A stretch of 64,000 nucleotides of DNA from Gammaproteobacteria bacterium (GCA_028817225.1 JAPPQC010000011.1:1-64000), one strand, 5' to 3'. Shown: positions 41,510 through 50,884, counted from the stretch's first letter. Notes: generated by a model not told the origin, from the letters alone. Made by a program: numbers and translations.

Positions 41510-42526
41510 CTACAAACCCGCCTCGTCGGCGACCGACGCGGCCGCCTGCGCCACCGCCTGCTCAACGCCCGCCTCGGACTGGCTGTGCCCCGCCGCCTCG
41601 ACAGTCACCACCCCGCACGCCGTCCAGCGGCGCGACAGCGCGTGCGCCGTTTGCGGCGGGCACAACAAATCGTAGCGCGACTGCACGATGATGCCGGGAA
41701 TGTCCGCCAGGCGGCGGGCGTTGTCGAGCAACTGACCGGGTTCAAGAAAGCAGCCGTTGGAAAAATAATGCGCCTCCATTCGCGGCGTGGACGGAAGCGC
41801 CCTCGTTCCGTCGGCCATGGCCGACAGGTCTTGCGGAAACGCCGGCAGCGACGGGCGCAACTCGGACAGCGCGCGCTCGTAATCGTGCCACACAAAACCC
41901 GCGGGCACGGCGATGGCCGGGTCGTCGTGCAGAATGCGCGGATACCAGGCGGACAGCGGCGCCCGCCGCTCACACTCCGGCAGCAGGCCGGTGAAAGACT
42001 CGTACAGTTCGGGGTAAAAAGTCCGCGGGCCGGTGACGAAGGCCCATTGCAGTTCCTCGTCCGTGCCCAGAAACAGCGAGCGCACGACGATGCCCGCCAC
42101 CGCCGCCGGACAGGCCTCGGCATAGGCGACGGCCAGCAGCGCGCCCCACGAGCCGCCGACGACAAGCCACCGCCGGATTCCCAGTTCCTCCCGGATCATC
42201 TCCAGGTCGGCGATCAGGTGCTGCGTGGTGTTCTCTTCAAGGCGGCCCTTCGGCGTGCTTTCCCCGGCGCCGCGCTGGTCCGGCGCGATGATGCGAAACC
42301 TGCCCGGCGGAAACAGACGGCACAATGCGGCGCGGCAGCCGCTGCCCGGGCCGCCGTGCAAAAACAGCGCCGGGCTGCCCTCTTCGGGGCCGTATTCCTT
42401 CACCGACAGGTTGTGGACGGCGCCGGCGCGGAAACGCCGGCGGCGGGGCTGTTGCGCCTGCGGGCCGGCAATATCGTGCCGAGCGTCAGACCTGGCCGCC
42501 TCCGCGGCGGCGCCGGACGGGCGCAT
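41510..42526 (-). CDS. Proline iminopeptidase-like serine peptidase in the pqq operon
   Basis: A 338-residue alpha/beta-hydrolase of peptidase family S33. The oxyanion-hole motif HGGPGSG, the elbow GGSWGALL and a histidine in EAAGHSQSE are present, with DQRGAGESTP between. S33 enzymes remove N-terminal proline from peptides. Its ATG is 2 bp after the pqqE stop, so it is co-transcribed with pqq genes. A role in trimming PqqA or a leftover fragment is possible but unproven. The first 40 residues do not match the family and may not be real. Confidence 0.8.
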   Translation of the reverse strand: MRPSGAAAEAARSDARHDIAGPQAQQPRRRRFRAGAVHNLSVKEYGPEEGSPALFLHGGPGSGCRAALCRLFPPGRFRIIAPDQRGAGESTPKGRLEENTTQHLIADLEMIREELGIRRWLVVGGSWGALLAVAYAEACPAAVAGIVVRSLFLGTDEELQWAFVTGPRTFYPELYESFTGLLPECERRAPLSAWYPRILHDDPAIAVPAGFVWHDYERALSELRPSLPAFPQDLSAMADGTRALPSTPRMEAHYFSNGCFLEPGQLLDNARRLADIPGIIVQSRYDLLCPPQTAHALSRRWTACGVVTVEAAGHSQSEAGVEQAVAQAAASVADEAGL

Positions 42527-42528
42527 TG

Positions 42529-43653
42529 TCAGGCGCGGGCGTGAACCACGGGGATGCCGCGGAGACGGCGGTAGTCAAAGTCCGTCTCGCCGCTCCCGGA
42601 TTCAAGCAGCGCGATGTTGACGAGATGTTCGTGATGCTCCGAGAACTCGCACGCGGGGTCCATGTTGGCGGCGTCGCCGGTGATGGCGAACGCCTGGCAG
42701 CGGCAGCCGCCCCAGTCAATCTCGCGGCGCGGGCACGAGAGGCATTTTTCGGGCATCCAGTCGGTGCCGCGGTATTTCTCGAACGACTCCGAGTTTTGCC
42801 AGATGTCCATCAGGCTGCGCTCCCTGACATTGTCGAACTGAAGCGCCGTGATGCTCTCCGCCGCGTGGCACGGCAGCACCTTGCCCGACGGCGTCACATT
42901 CAGAAACTGCCGCGCCCAGCCGCCCATGCACGCCTTCGGCTTCCTCGCGTAGTAATCCGGCACCACATAGTCAATAACCAGCACGCCCTTCAGCCGCTCG
43001 CGCGCGCGCTCGACCACATCGGTCGCCCGTTCCAGTTGCTCGCGCTTCGGCATCAGCGAAGCGCGGTTGTGGTACGCCCACCCGTAATACTGCACATGCG
43101 CCACCTCCATGCGCGAGGCGCCCATGTCAACGGCGAGGTCAATGATGGACGGCAGGTGCCCGATGTTCATTTTGTGGATGGGCGCGTTGACGGTCAGCGG
43201 CAGGTTGTTGCGCCGCACCGCCCTCGCGGCGATGCGCTTTTGCGCGTAGCCGTCGCGGTGGCCGGCGATGCGGTTGGCGCTCTCTTCCGCGCTGTCCTGC
43301 ACGCTGATTTGCACATGCTTGAGGCCGAGGCCGGCGAGATTTTCGACGCGCGCGTCGTCCAGGCCGACGCCGGAGGTGATCAGGTTGCTGTAGAGGCCGA
43401 GTTGCTCCGCCTTGCCGACCAGGTCCTCGAGGTCGCGCCGCAGCGTCGGCTCGCCGCCGGAGAAGTGCACCTGCAAAATCCCCATCTTCACCGCCTGCTC
43501 CATCAGGTCCGACCACTGTTCCGTCGTCAGTTCGTTGGCCGCCTGCTCCAGTTGCAGCGGATTGGAGCAGTACGGGCACTGCAACGGGCAGCGGTGCGTC
43601 AACTCGAACAGAATGGAAACCGGCATGCCGATGCGGTTGTCTTTTGCGCTCAT
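42529..43653 (-). CDS. pqqE: PqqA peptide cyclase (radical SAM)
   Basis: A 374-residue radical-SAM enzyme. THRCPLQCPYCSNP holds the CxxxCxxC cluster site; C-terminal SPASM cysteines are CMGGWARQF, KVLPCHAAESI and CLSCPRREIDWGGCRCQAF. With PqqD it joins the Glu and Tyr side chains of PqqA, the first step of PQQ formation. ATG 43653 overlaps the pqqD stop (ATGA). Confidence 0.97.
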   Translation of the reverse strand: MSAKDNRIGMPVSILFELTHRCPLQCPYCSNPLQLEQAANELTTEQWSDLMEQAVKMGILQVHFSGGEPTLRRDLEDLVGKAEQLGLYSNLITSGVGLDDARVENLAGLGLKHVQISVQDSAEESANRIAGHRDGYAQKRIAARAVRRNNLPLTVNAPIHKMNIGHLPSIIDLAVDMGASRMEVAHVQYYGWAYHNRASLMPKREQLERATDVVERARERLKGVLVIDYVVPDYYARKPKACMGGWARQFLNVTPSGKVLPCHAAESITALQFDNVRERSLMDIWQNSESFEKYRGTDWMPEKCLSCPRREIDWGGCRCQAFAITGDAANMDPACEFSEHHEHLVNIALLESGSGETDFDYRRLRGIPVVHARA

Positions 43654-43955
43654 ATTCGTATGAAGTCCTTGTCGGCCAGATCCTGAATCAGCGCCGTGAT
43701 GTCGCGCAGAATCCGGTCTTCAGGTGCATTATAAGACCTGGCGAAGGTTTGCGCGATGCTGCGAAGCGTCGTCTTGCCGTCGCAAAGGCGCAAAATGCCG
43801 AGCGCCGTCTCGTCCGGCTCCAGCAGGCGCTCCGGCGCAAGCAGCACCCAGCGCTCGCGCGTCTTGTCGTGGTGCAGTTTCACATGCGGCGGCAGCGCCG
43901 GCGTGGATTCAGCCGACACCAGGCGGCGCCGGCGGCTGTTTTCCTCAGCGGCCAT
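43650..43955 (-). CDS. pqqD: PQQ biosynthesis chaperone PqqD
   Basis: A 101-residue protein, the usual size. PHVKLHHDKTRERWVLLAPERL and LEPDETALGILRLCDGKTTL are the PqqD fold that binds PqqA and presents it to PqqE. It overlaps pqqC by 11 bp and pqqE by 4 bp. The first 20 residues (MAAEENSRRRR) are poorly conserved; a slightly later start is possible. Confidence 0.93.
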   Translation of the reverse strand: MAAEENSRRRRLVSAESTPALPPHVKLHHDKTRERWVLLAPERLLEPDETALGILRLCDGKTTLRSIAQTFARSYNAPEDRILRDITALIQDLADKDFIRI

Positions 43956-44691
43956 CGGCGACAAAACAATCCGGCGGCACGATGCGCGGCTCCACATAGG
44001 AGAAATACAGCGCGTCCAGTTGGCTCCACAGCACATCGCACTTGAAGCGCAAGGCGGCCAGCACGCCGTGCTGCCGCTCCGGCGTGGCGGCGTTGTCGAG
44101 GACATATTGCAGCGCGAAGTCCACATCGCGGCGCGCCTGCGTCAGGCGGGGCTTGAAATAAGACATCGTCTCCTCGGTGATGAAGTCGTAACCGGCCAGC
44201 ATCCCGGACATTCTCTCGGCGATGATGACGGGCGAGAAAATCTCGGTCAGCGACGACGCGACGGCGTCGAGCAGCGGCATCTCCGAGACAAAATGCACAT
44301 AGGCGTTGACCGCGAATTTCGTCGCCGGCAGCGCGCCCTCGCGCGACATCACATAGTCGCGTTCAAGCCCCAGCCCGTCGGTCAGTTTAAGCCAGCGCTC
44401 AATGCCGCCGCCGCCCTCCTCGCCGCCGTCGTGGTCGGCGATTCTCTGGCGCCACTCGCGGCGCAGTTTGTGGTCGGGAATGCGCGCCATCAGCCGCGCG
44501 TCCTTGACGGGAATCGCCGCCTGGTAGCAGTAGCGGTTCAGCGCCCACGCCTGCACCTGCCCCTTGTCCAGTTGGCCGGTGTGCAGCAGGCGGTGGAAGG
44601 GGTGCTTGTCGTGGTAGTAGTTCTCGCCGATTTCGCGCAGGCGCCGCTCCAGGTCGCCGCGGCCCAGCAGGCTGTCGGGGCGCAGGTTCAC
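43945..44691 (-). CDS. pqqC: Pyrroloquinoline-quinone synthase PqqC
   Basis: A 248-residue cofactor-free oxidase that carries out the last ring closure and oxidation to PQQ. YYHDKHPFHRLLHTGQLDKGQ, WALNRYCYQ and RRRWRQRIxDHDG-like RREWRQRIADHDG are conserved. It starts with GTG overlapping the pqqB stop (GTGA). Length is normal. Confidence 0.96.
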   Translation of the reverse strand: MNLRPDSLLGRGDLERRLREIGENYYHDKHPFHRLLHTGQLDKGQVQAWALNRYCYQAAIPVKDARLMARIPDHKLRREWRQRIADHDGGEEGGGGIERWLKLTDGLGLERDYVMSREGALPATKFAVNAYVHFVSEMPLLDAVASSLTEIFSPVIIAERMSGMLAGYDFITEETMSYFKPRLTQARRDVDFALQYVLDNAATPERQHGVLAALRFKCDVLWSQLDALYFSYVEPRIVPPDCFVADGR

Positions 44692-45617
44692 AGGTCAATG
44701 ACCTGGCCGTCGCGCGAGACCGTCCAGCCCGCCTGCTCGACAATCTTGCGCTCGGGCGAATGCTCGACCAGCACCGGGTTGGTGTTGTTGATGTGGATGT
44801 AGATTTTCCGTTCAATGCGGATGTCGCGGAAAGCCGCGAGCGAGCCGTCTTCGCCGTTCATGCTGATGTGCCCCATGCGCTGGCCGGTCTTTTTGCCGAC
44901 GCCCATCGTGATCATCTCGTCGTCGCGGAACAGCGTGCCGTCAAAAAACAGCAGGCTGCCGCCGTCCAGGCGTTCTCTCAGGGAGTCGGTCAGGCGGGCG
45001 CAGCCGGGGATGTAGTGAAACGAGGCGCCGTTCTCCAGGCTCCGCACATGCAGGCCGACCGTGTCGCCTTCCTGCGTGCCGAAATCGCCGCCCCGGCTCT
45101 CGTCCTCAAGAAACAGGGCGACCTTGCCCGGCACCGCGAAGGCCTCCACCTCAAGCCCGAGCGGCCTCCCCTGCGCGTCCTCGGGCCGGAAAGGCGCGGA
45201 CAGCGCGATGGTGTGGCGCCGGACATAATCCGGGTTCAGCACATTGAAAATAGAGTTGGTCTCCAGAATCCGGTGCACGCGACCGGAAGCGTAGATGCCG
45301 AAGGGTTCGCTCTCGCGCATCGTCAGCAGGCCGGCGATGTGGTCCACATCCCCGTTCGTCAGCACGACGGCCTTGACCGGGCTGCTGCGCAGCCCTTCGC
45401 GCGGATGCAGCGGTTCGGTTTGATTCAACTGCTGCCGCAAATCGGGCGAGCAGTTCAGAAGCAGGTAGCGGGCGCCGTCGGCGGTGACGGCAAGTGAGGA
45501 TTGGGTTCTCGGAAAGGCCTGAGTACTGTCGTTTCTTGCGAGGCGGCAGTACTCAGAATTGCAGTTCCATTGCGGGTACCCCCCTCCTGCCGCAGAGCCT
45601 AAAACGATGATACGCAT
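44688..45617 (-). CDS. pqqB: PQQ biosynthesis protein PqqB
   Basis: A 309-residue metallo-beta-lactamase-fold hydroxylase. GSAAGGGYPQWNCNS at the start and TNGDVDHIAGLLTMRE are signature stretches. It hydroxylates the PqqA-derived dipeptide. An 82-bp gap separates it from pqqA. Confidence 0.96.
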   Translation of the reverse strand: MRIIVLGSAAGGGYPQWNCNSEYCRLARNDSTQAFPRTQSSLAVTADGARYLLLNCSPDLRQQLNQTEPLHPREGLRSSPVKAVVLTNGDVDHIAGLLTMRESEPFGIYASGRVHRILETNSIFNVLNPDYVRRHTIALSAPFRPEDAQGRPLGLEVEAFAVPGKVALFLEDESRGGDFGTQEGDTVGLHVRSLENGASFHYIPGCARLTDSLRERLDGGSLLFFDGTLFRDDEMITMGVGKKTGQRMGHISMNGEDGSLAAFRDIRIERKIYIHINNTNPVLVEHSPERKIVEQAGWTVSRDGQVIDL

Positions 45618-45699
45618 CAGAGTCGGGAATCACCGCTTTATCCATGAGACCCGGCGAGCAAGAGGGAGAAACCAACAACGTTTTGATTATTTGCCGTAA

Positions 45700-45783
45700 T
45701 CAGGAGATTTCCGCGCAGGCATAGCAGTTGATTTCCATGCCTACGGAAATTTCTCTAATTGCGGGTGTTTTCCATTCTTTCAT
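45700..45783 (-). CDS. pqqA: PQQ precursor peptide PqqA
   Basis: A 27-residue peptide, read directly from the minus strand: it starts MKEWKTPAIREIS, contains GMEINCYACAEIS, and ends in TGA. Glu17 and Tyr21 (E-x3-Y) are the residues PqqE crosslinks and that become PQQ. AGGAGG lies 8 bp before the ATG. It is first gene of the pqqABCDE operon. Confidence 0.97.
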   Translation of the reverse strand: MKEWKTPAIREISVGMEINCYACAEIS

Positions 45784-45871
45784 CAGTAGATCCTCCTGAT
45801 ATTGTTGAATGCTAATTAGCGTATTTGCGCCGAAACGCAGTTGCATACTATCATAAAGATTGGCGAAAAAT

Positions 45872-45887
45872 CATTGAATTTTTCAAT
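45872..45887 (-). promoter_or_regulatory. Palindrome upstream of the pqqA promoter
   Basis: ATTGAA-TTT-TTCAAT (45873-45887) is a perfect inverted repeat in an AT-rich island. TATGATAGTAT (minus strand, 45845-45855), a likely -10 region for pqqA, lies 17 bp downstream. The position suits an operator. The rest of 45784-45958 has no gene. Confidence 0.4.
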
Positions 45888-45958
45888 CTATCCGTCCGGT
45901 TTTGCGACAGTAAAACGGGGAGAAATAGCCCATAATATCAATCACTTGAAATGGGCTG

Positions 45959-46342
45959 TCAGAAGCAGCTCACCTCCGCCTCGGCCTGCGCCGCCTGGAG
46001 CCTGTCCACCGCCTGCCTGAGCCACTCGGCGGTGCGGAAAGCGGCGACGCGGTCGCCCTGCATCTGGCGCATTCTGAGCACCGTTTCCGCCTCCACATAG
46101 TCGTCGTATTTCATCTGCGCGGCGATCGCGTCAATCGTGCACGAACATTTGTTCAGTATCTCCATGGACTGGCCGTTGGTGCTCATGCAGGCGAACACAA
46201 ACTCCGCGCGCGCGCTCGTCGGAAAGTCGTTGGCGGCGGCGCAGGAAGCGGCGCAGGAAAGAGCCAGCGCAAGACAGGCCACCGGGGTTTTCAGGCGCCC
46301 GTTCCCCGCCCGGAAGTTTCCGCGGCTTTTCATTGTTTTCAT
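45959..46342 (-). CDS. Uncharacterised periplasmic protein of the xox cluster
   Basis: A 127-residue exported protein (signal VACLALALSCAASCAAAN) with cysteines in FACMSTNGQSMEILNKCSCTIDAIA and a C-terminal SCF. NKCSC suggests disulfides or metal binding. The gene ends the xox operon, with its ATG at the end of the preceding gene. Similar small proteins occur beside xoxF in methylotrophs, but I cannot name a family. Confidence 0.6.
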   Translation of the reverse strand: MKTMKSRGNFRAGNGRLKTPVACLALALSCAASCAAANDFPTSARAEFVFACMSTNGQSMEILNKCSCTIDAIAAQMKYDDYVEAETVLRMRQMQGDRVAAFRTAEWLRQAVDRLQAAQAEAEVSCF

Positions 46343-46343
46343 G

Positions 46344-47084
46344 TCAGCGTTCCTGCTGCGCGCGTTGGCCGGAGAAGGCCGCCGGCGGCTCAATCCGGCT
46401 GAATTTCATCTCGGTGTGTTCCAGCAGCCCGTCTTCCGGCGCGGCGCCCGGCAGCCGGGTCGCGATGCTGTAAATCCCGCCGGGAATGTCGTCGGCCAGC
46501 ACAAACTCATAGCGCTTGGCCGGATAATTCTTGTACCGGTCGTCGCCTTTTCTGGAGGCGAGCGGCTCAAGAAACACCTTGTGCCCCTTGATGCGGCGCC
46601 CGTCGTGAGTGAAGGTAATCTCCTCGCTTGCGGCGGCGGTCAGAAACGCCTGCTTCATCAGGTGGCGAAAGTAATGGCGGCTGATTGCGCTCTCGCGGCC
46701 CATTTTGGTCACATCCCACTCAAGGAAATACATGATCAGCGGATTGCCGCGAAAGTCCTCGATGGCGTAGTTCCTGCCGTTCGCGCCGCTCAAAAACGCG
46801 GTTTCCAGGTTCTTGCCGCCGCTCTCCGACAGGCCGGTAATCTTCAGCGTCACCCGGTTTTCAATGGCCTCCGTCTGCGCGCCGTGCTGGCGAAAATCAT
46901 AATGCAGCGACGCCTCGGAGCGGATATTCCGAAGGTGCGGCGTGTCAAACAGCAGCAGTTGCTCTTTGCTGTATTCATCATCGGTTTCCTGCGCGAGTGC
47001 GAGCGGCGCAAGCAGCAGCAGGGCCAATGCGACAAGGCCCGGCGGCGGGTTCGGCGGAAACCGCCTCTTCGTGTTCCATTTCAT
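46344..47084 (-). CDS. Uncharacterised exported protein of the xox cluster
   Basis: A 246-residue protein with signal peptide (GLVALALLLLAPLALAQE). Mature part has LHYDFRQHGAQTEAIENRVTL and FLEWDVTKMGRESAISRHYF, no catalytic motif, and looks like a beta-sandwich. ATGA overlap with the CxxxCW gene. Its constant place after the xoxJ-rhodanese pair suggests help in XoxF maturation or metal delivery, inferred only from location. Confidence 0.7.
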   Translation of the reverse strand: MKWNTKRRFPPNPPPGLVALALLLLAPLALAQETDDEYSKEQLLLFDTPHLRNIRSEASLHYDFRQHGAQTEAIENRVTLKITGLSESGGKNLETAFLSGANGRNYAIEDFRGNPLIMYFLEWDVTKMGRESAISRHYFRHLMKQAFLTAAASEEITFTHDGRRIKGHKVFLEPLASRKGDDRYKNYPAKRYEFVLADDIPGGIYSIATRLPGAAPEDGLLEHTEMKFSRIEPPAAFSGQRAQQER

Positions 47085-47668
47085 GGCTGCTCCTCCGTCA
47101 ATTCCGGGAATTCCGGCGGCATCTTCACCGGTTTGCCGACGGCCAGTTCATGGCCCGCCTCTTTCCACTCGTCCACGCCGCCGGGAAACCAGTGGACATT
47201 GCGAAAGCCGTACTCAACCGCCCTTTTCGCCGCGTTCCACGACATCCAGCAGTTCGCGTCGCAGTAGAAAACCAGAATCCGCCCTTCGCGGTGGGTTGTC
47301 AGCATCTCCAGGTTGTCCATGAAATACCGCTCGCGGATGTCTGAAATGCGGCCATAACCGACATTCGGCAGCCACACGCTGCCCGGCAGGTTGTGGCGCG
47401 CCGGCGGGCGCCACAGGCGGTCGGCGGGAAAGTCGGGCGGCTTGCGGTCGCGCGGCAGCACATCAATCAGCGCGACATCCATGCCGCCGTCGTTTGCAAT
47501 CAGCGCGTGCAGCGATTCGGCGTCCACCACGGTCGCGCCTTTCAGCGTCGCCGGCACCGGCGAGCGGTAATCGCTCATGCGGTAGTCCTGCGGTTCGGCG
47601 ACAAAACCGGACGCGCCCGCCGCCTGCACCAGGACCGAGGCGGCGGCGAAAAGCAGCGAGACCGTCAT
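47081..47668 (-). CDS. PQQ-catabolism-associated rhodanese-like protein (CxxxCW motif)
   Basis: A 195-residue exported protein. VALIDVLPRDRKPPDFPADRLW and FYCDANCWMSWNAAKRAVEYG give a rhodanese fold with a Cys at the active loop and the C-D-A-N-C-W motif; this family is linked to PQQ dehydrogenase operons. It could act as a thiol or sulfur-relay protein in the periplasm. Both ends overlap neighbours as ATGA. Confidence 0.85.
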   Translation of the reverse strand: MTVSLLFAAASVLVQAAGASGFVAEPQDYRMSDYRSPVPATLKGATVVDAESLHALIANDGGMDVALIDVLPRDRKPPDFPADRLWRPPARHNLPGSVWLPNVGYGRISDIRERYFMDNLEMLTTHREGRILVFYCDANCWMSWNAAKRAVEYGFRNVHWFPGGVDEWKEAGHELAVGKPVKMPPEFPELTEEQP

Positions 47669-48480
47669 TTTTCCGCGACCAGCGGCACGCCGTATTCGCG
47701 CATCAGCGCGTGCAGTTTGTCGCCGTTCTTGCGTATGAAGCGGTTGAGTTTGCGCTTCCAGTTGATTTCATTCGGGCGCACGCCCATCGTAATCCGGTAA
47801 ATCATGCGGTGTTTTTCCGAGTGGTCCGAGACCAGCGGCGCCACCTTCAGGCGCGAGCCGTGTTGCCGGTTCAGGTAGCCCGCGAGAGGCCCCCACAAGA
47901 CGGCGACATCCAGTTTGCCGGCCAGCAGATCCTTGACAACCTGCTCCGACGGCGAGTCCACCCGGGTGTCCACGACCAGATGGTAGGAGGCGACCTGCTC
48001 CATCAGGTCGTTTTCAAGCAGCAGGCCCGTCGGCGGCGTTCCCGCTATCAGGCCGATTCGCAATTTCGCGTCTTTCAGTTTCGGGTCCGACAGCGAGGCC
48101 AGTTTGTGGCCGGCGTCCGCCGGATAGACCAGCGCAAAGGCCGAGGAGTAATACGGGTTGGTGTTCAGCAGCAGTTCGTTGGCCGCCGATATGCCGATGA
48201 CGAGATCGCAGCGCCTCGCGCCCAGCGTCGTGCGCACAAAGCCCATGCTTTGCGGAAACCAGTAATAGGAAAGCGGAATGCCGAGATCCTCGGCGATGAA
48301 TTCGGCGATTTTGTTCTCGAACCCCGCTTGCGCCCTGTTCGAGTAGGGCAGGTTGTTCGGGTCCGCGCAAACGCGCAGGACGCTTCGTTTTTCTACTTCG
48401 GTGCCGCCGTCAGCGGCAAACAACGCTTGCGGGCTGCAAAGAAAAACCGCGGCAGCGGCAAGCAGGCGCGCCCCGTTCAT
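47665..48480 (-). CDS. xoxJ: XoxJ, periplasmic binding-protein-like partner of XoxF
   Basis: A 271-residue protein of the solute-binding fold: signal peptide, then LRVCADPNNLPYSN, GFVRTTLGARRCDLVIG and LDVAVLWGPLAGY. It belongs to the quinoprotein-associated binding proteins (MoxJ/XoxJ), thought to activate apo-XoxF rather than to feed a transporter. The ATG at 48480 overlaps the xoxG stop as TGATG; a TTG at 48483 would add one residue. Confidence 0.9.
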   Translation of the reverse strand: MNGARLLAAAAVFLCSPQALFAADGGTEVEKRSVLRVCADPNNLPYSNRAQAGFENKIAEFIAEDLGIPLSYYWFPQSMGFVRTTLGARRCDLVIGISAANELLLNTNPYYSSAFALVYPADAGHKLASLSDPKLKDAKLRIGLIAGTPPTGLLLENDLMEQVASYHLVVDTRVDSPSEQVVKDLLAGKLDVAVLWGPLAGYLNRQHGSRLKVAPLVSDHSEKHRMIYRITMGVRPNEINWKRKLNRFIRKNGDKLHALMREYGVPLVAEK

Positions 48481-48980
48481 CAATGGCCGAAGCAGGCTTT
48501 CTCATTCTCGGCCGCTTCCGGCGTCTTGCCCGTGTGCTGCGGACGCTCCATGCCGATGGCGCCGTCCGATCTTGCGACAAGGTAGGTGTAAATGTCGTCC
48601 ACAAAGCACATCACATTGAGGTTGGTCGCAAACCCCGGCATGACATTCTGCACCGCCGTGTTCACATTGACCCGGCCGTTGACGACCACTTCAAGGTATT
48701 GTTCATAACTCAGGCGTTTCAGGGAATCCAGCAGGTTGGGCGCAAAAGAACTGCCCAGGCCGGCAGGCCCGTGACAAACATGACACTCGGAATGGTAGCG
48801 GCGGTAGCCGCTGAAGGTCGGCCAGTTCACCTTGCCGTCCGCGTTCACCGTGTAGGGCTTTTCCCCGTCCGCGCCGAAGGCGCCGGGCGCCGCCAGGCAG
48901 GCCGCGAAAGCCGCCGTCAGCAACACGCCAAACCAATGGCGAGACAAGCGAACCGGGTGAACCGGGCGTTTTTCAATCAT
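48480..48980 (-). CDS. xoxG: XoxG, cytochrome cL-type electron acceptor
   Basis: A 166-residue c-type cytochrome. Signal region RHWFGVLLTAAFAACLAAPGAFG, haem site CHVCHG in YHSECHVCHGPAGLG, and methionine ligand candidate VMPGF. It takes electrons directly from XoxF. The ATG at 48980 is used because longer frames run through the terminator at 49022-49061. No clear ribosome site. Confidence 0.92.
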   Translation of the reverse strand: MIEKRPVHPVRLSRHWFGVLLTAAFAACLAAPGAFGADGEKPYTVNADGKVNWPTFSGYRRYHSECHVCHGPAGLGSSFAPNLLDSLKRLSYEQYLEVVVNGRVNVNTAVQNVMPGFATNLNVMCFVDDIYTYLVARSDGAIGMERPQHTGKTPEAAENEKACFGH

Positions 48981-49021
48981 CGCCGACACGGCGCTTTGTC
49001 CAGAAAAGAAAAGTTTGTCCC

Positions 49022-49061
49022 GAAAAAATCCGGCCCCCGAACCGGACGGTTCGGAGGCCGG
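49022..49061 (-). terminator. Hairpin terminator between xoxF and xoxG
   Basis: On the minus strand CCGGCCTCCGAACC / GGTTCGGGGGCCGG with loop GTCC is followed by ATTTTTT. Partial termination would give more xoxF than xoxG mRNA. Confidence 0.85.
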
Positions 49062-49078
49062 ACCAAACAACATCGAAG

Positions 49079-50884
49079 TTACAGGGTAAAGACCGTCAGG
49101 CCGCCACCCAGACGGGTGTAGTTCTGCAGGTGGCGATAGCCTCCGACAGCACCCAGACCGTCACGATCCCCGGTCAGGCCCGCGGCCATGCCGATTCCGG
49201 CCCAGCCACCAACGCCTGAATAGACGGCAACATGCTGTTTGCCGCCATGCATGTAGGTCATGACATTGCCGATGATGCCGGAAGGCGTCTTGAACTTGAA
49301 CAGTTCTTCGCCGCTCTTGGCATCCACCGCTTTCAGGTAGCCTTCCAGCGTGCCGTAGAAGACCACATCGCCGGCGGTCGCCAACGCGCCGCTCCAGACG
49401 GAGAACTTCTCGTCAATCGCCCAGACTTCCTTGCCCTTGTCGGCATCCCAGGCAATGAACCGGCCCATGTGGGGGCCGCGGTCCGTGGCGCCCGGGCGCG
49501 TCGGTGCGGGAAACATGTCCAGGTTCGCGCCCACGTACGGTTGACCCGCCGTGTAGCTGACCTTGAAAGGCTCATAGTTCATGCAGACATGGTTCGTCGG
49601 CACATAGAACAGCCTCGTCCTCGGTGAAAAAGCCGCCGGCTGCTGGTCTTTCGTTCCCAGCGCCGCCGGGCAGATGTCTTTCGACAGCACATCTTCGCCG
49701 TTGTACTCGGTTCTGTACTTGTTCACCATCATCGGACGGCCGGTTTTCATGTCAATGCCCGTCGCCCAGTTGACCACATCGTCGAATTTCTCGGCGACCA
49801 GCAGTTCGCCGTTCACCCGGTCCATGGTGTAGGCGAAGCCGTTGCGGTCAAAGTGCACCAGCACCTTGCGGGTCTGGCCCTTGACCGGGATGTCGGCGAG
49901 AATCATCTCGTTGATGCCGTCGTAATCCCACTCGTCGTGAGGCGTCATCTGATAGACCCACTTGGTGTGGCCGCTGTCGGCGTCACGCGCAAAAATGGTC
50001 ATGGACCAGCGGTTGTCGCCGGGGCGCTGAACCGGGTTCCAGGTGCTCGGGTTGCCCGTGCCGTAGTAAACCAGGTTCAGGTCGGGGTCGTACGAATACC
50101 AGCCCCAGGTCGTGCCGCCGCCGATTTTCCATTGATCCCCTTTCCAGGTTTTGATGCCGGAATCCTTGCCGACGGATTTGCCGAGATGAGTCGTCTTCGC
50201 GCTCATCAGGGTGTCGGAATCGGGGCCCATTGAATAACCGCGCCAGACTCGCTTACCGGTCTTCGTGTTGTACGCGGTCAGATGCCCGCGAACGCCGAAT
50301 TCACCGCCGCTGATGCCGACATAGACCTTGTCCTTGACGACCATCGGCGCCGCCGTTCCGGTCTGACCCTTGGAGATGTCGCCATTGCTGACGCTCCAGG
50401 CTTTCTTGCCGGTCTTGGCGTTCAGCGCGACCAGTGTCGCATCCGCCTGATACAGGAAAATCTTGCCGTCGGCGTAGGCGACGCCGCGGTTGACGGTGTC
50501 ACAGCACATGACCGGAACCGTTGCCGGATCCTGCTGCGGCTTGTATTCCCACACGATGCTCGCATCGTTGTCCAGATCAAGCGCATACACGATGTTGGGG
50601 AACGGCGTATGAACATACATCATGTTCCCGACAACCAGCGGGTTGCCTTCATGCCCGCGCAGAACGCCGGTCGAGAAGGTCCATGCAACCTTCAGGTCCT
50701 TGGCATTCTTTGAGGTGATTTGCTTCAGTTCCGAATAACGGTGGTTGGCGTAGTTGCCCGTCGGCATCACCCACTGATTCGCGTCTTCCGACATCTTCAT
50801 CAGTTTGGTGTTTGCATGCAGATTGGAAACTCCAGCCAGAGCGACCGCTATTGCAACCAGGGCAATCGTTCGTCTCCCTTTCAT
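49079..50884 (-). CDS. xoxF: XoxF, lanthanide-dependent methanol dehydrogenase
   Basis: A 601-residue periplasmic PQQ enzyme. A signal peptide ([18 protein letters not shown]) is followed by the eight-bladed PQQ propeller; the adjacent cysteine pair C127-C128 (VMCCDT), E195 and N278 as metal ligands, catalytic D320 and the lanthanide-specific aspartate D322 in HDEWDYDG are present. MxaF enzymes have Ala in place of D322, so XoxF is firm. The ATG at 50884 follows GGAGG at 8 bp; a TTG at 50899 is not needed. Oxidises methanol (or other alcohols) to formaldehyde/formate, passing electrons to XoxG. Confidence 0.98.
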   Translation of the reverse strand: MKGRRTIALVAIAVALAGVSNLHANTKLMKMSEDANQWVMPTGNYANHRYSELKQITSKNAKDLKVAWTFSTGVLRGHEGNPLVVGNMMYVHTPFPNIVYALDLDNDASIVWEYKPQQDPATVPVMCCDTVNRGVAYADGKIFLYQADATLVALNAKTGKKAWSVSNGDISKGQTGTAAPMVVKDKVYVGISGGEFGVRGHLTAYNTKTGKRVWRGYSMGPDSDTLMSAKTTHLGKSVGKDSGIKTWKGDQWKIGGGTTWGWYSYDPDLNLVYYGTGNPSTWNPVQRPGDNRWSMTIFARDADSGHTKWVYQMTPHDEWDYDGINEMILADIPVKGQTRKVLVHFDRNGFAYTMDRVNGELLVAEKFDDVVNWATGIDMKTGRPMMVNKYRTEYNGEDVLSKDICPAALGTKDQQPAAFSPRTRLFYVPTNHVCMNYEPFKVSYTAGQPYVGANLDMFPAPTRPGATDRGPHMGRFIAWDADKGKEVWAIDEKFSVWSGALATAGDVVFYGTLEGYLKAVDAKSGEELFKFKTPSGIIGNVMTYMHGGKQHVAVYSGVGGWAGIGMAAGLTGDRDGLGAVGGYRHLQNYTRLGGGLTVFTL

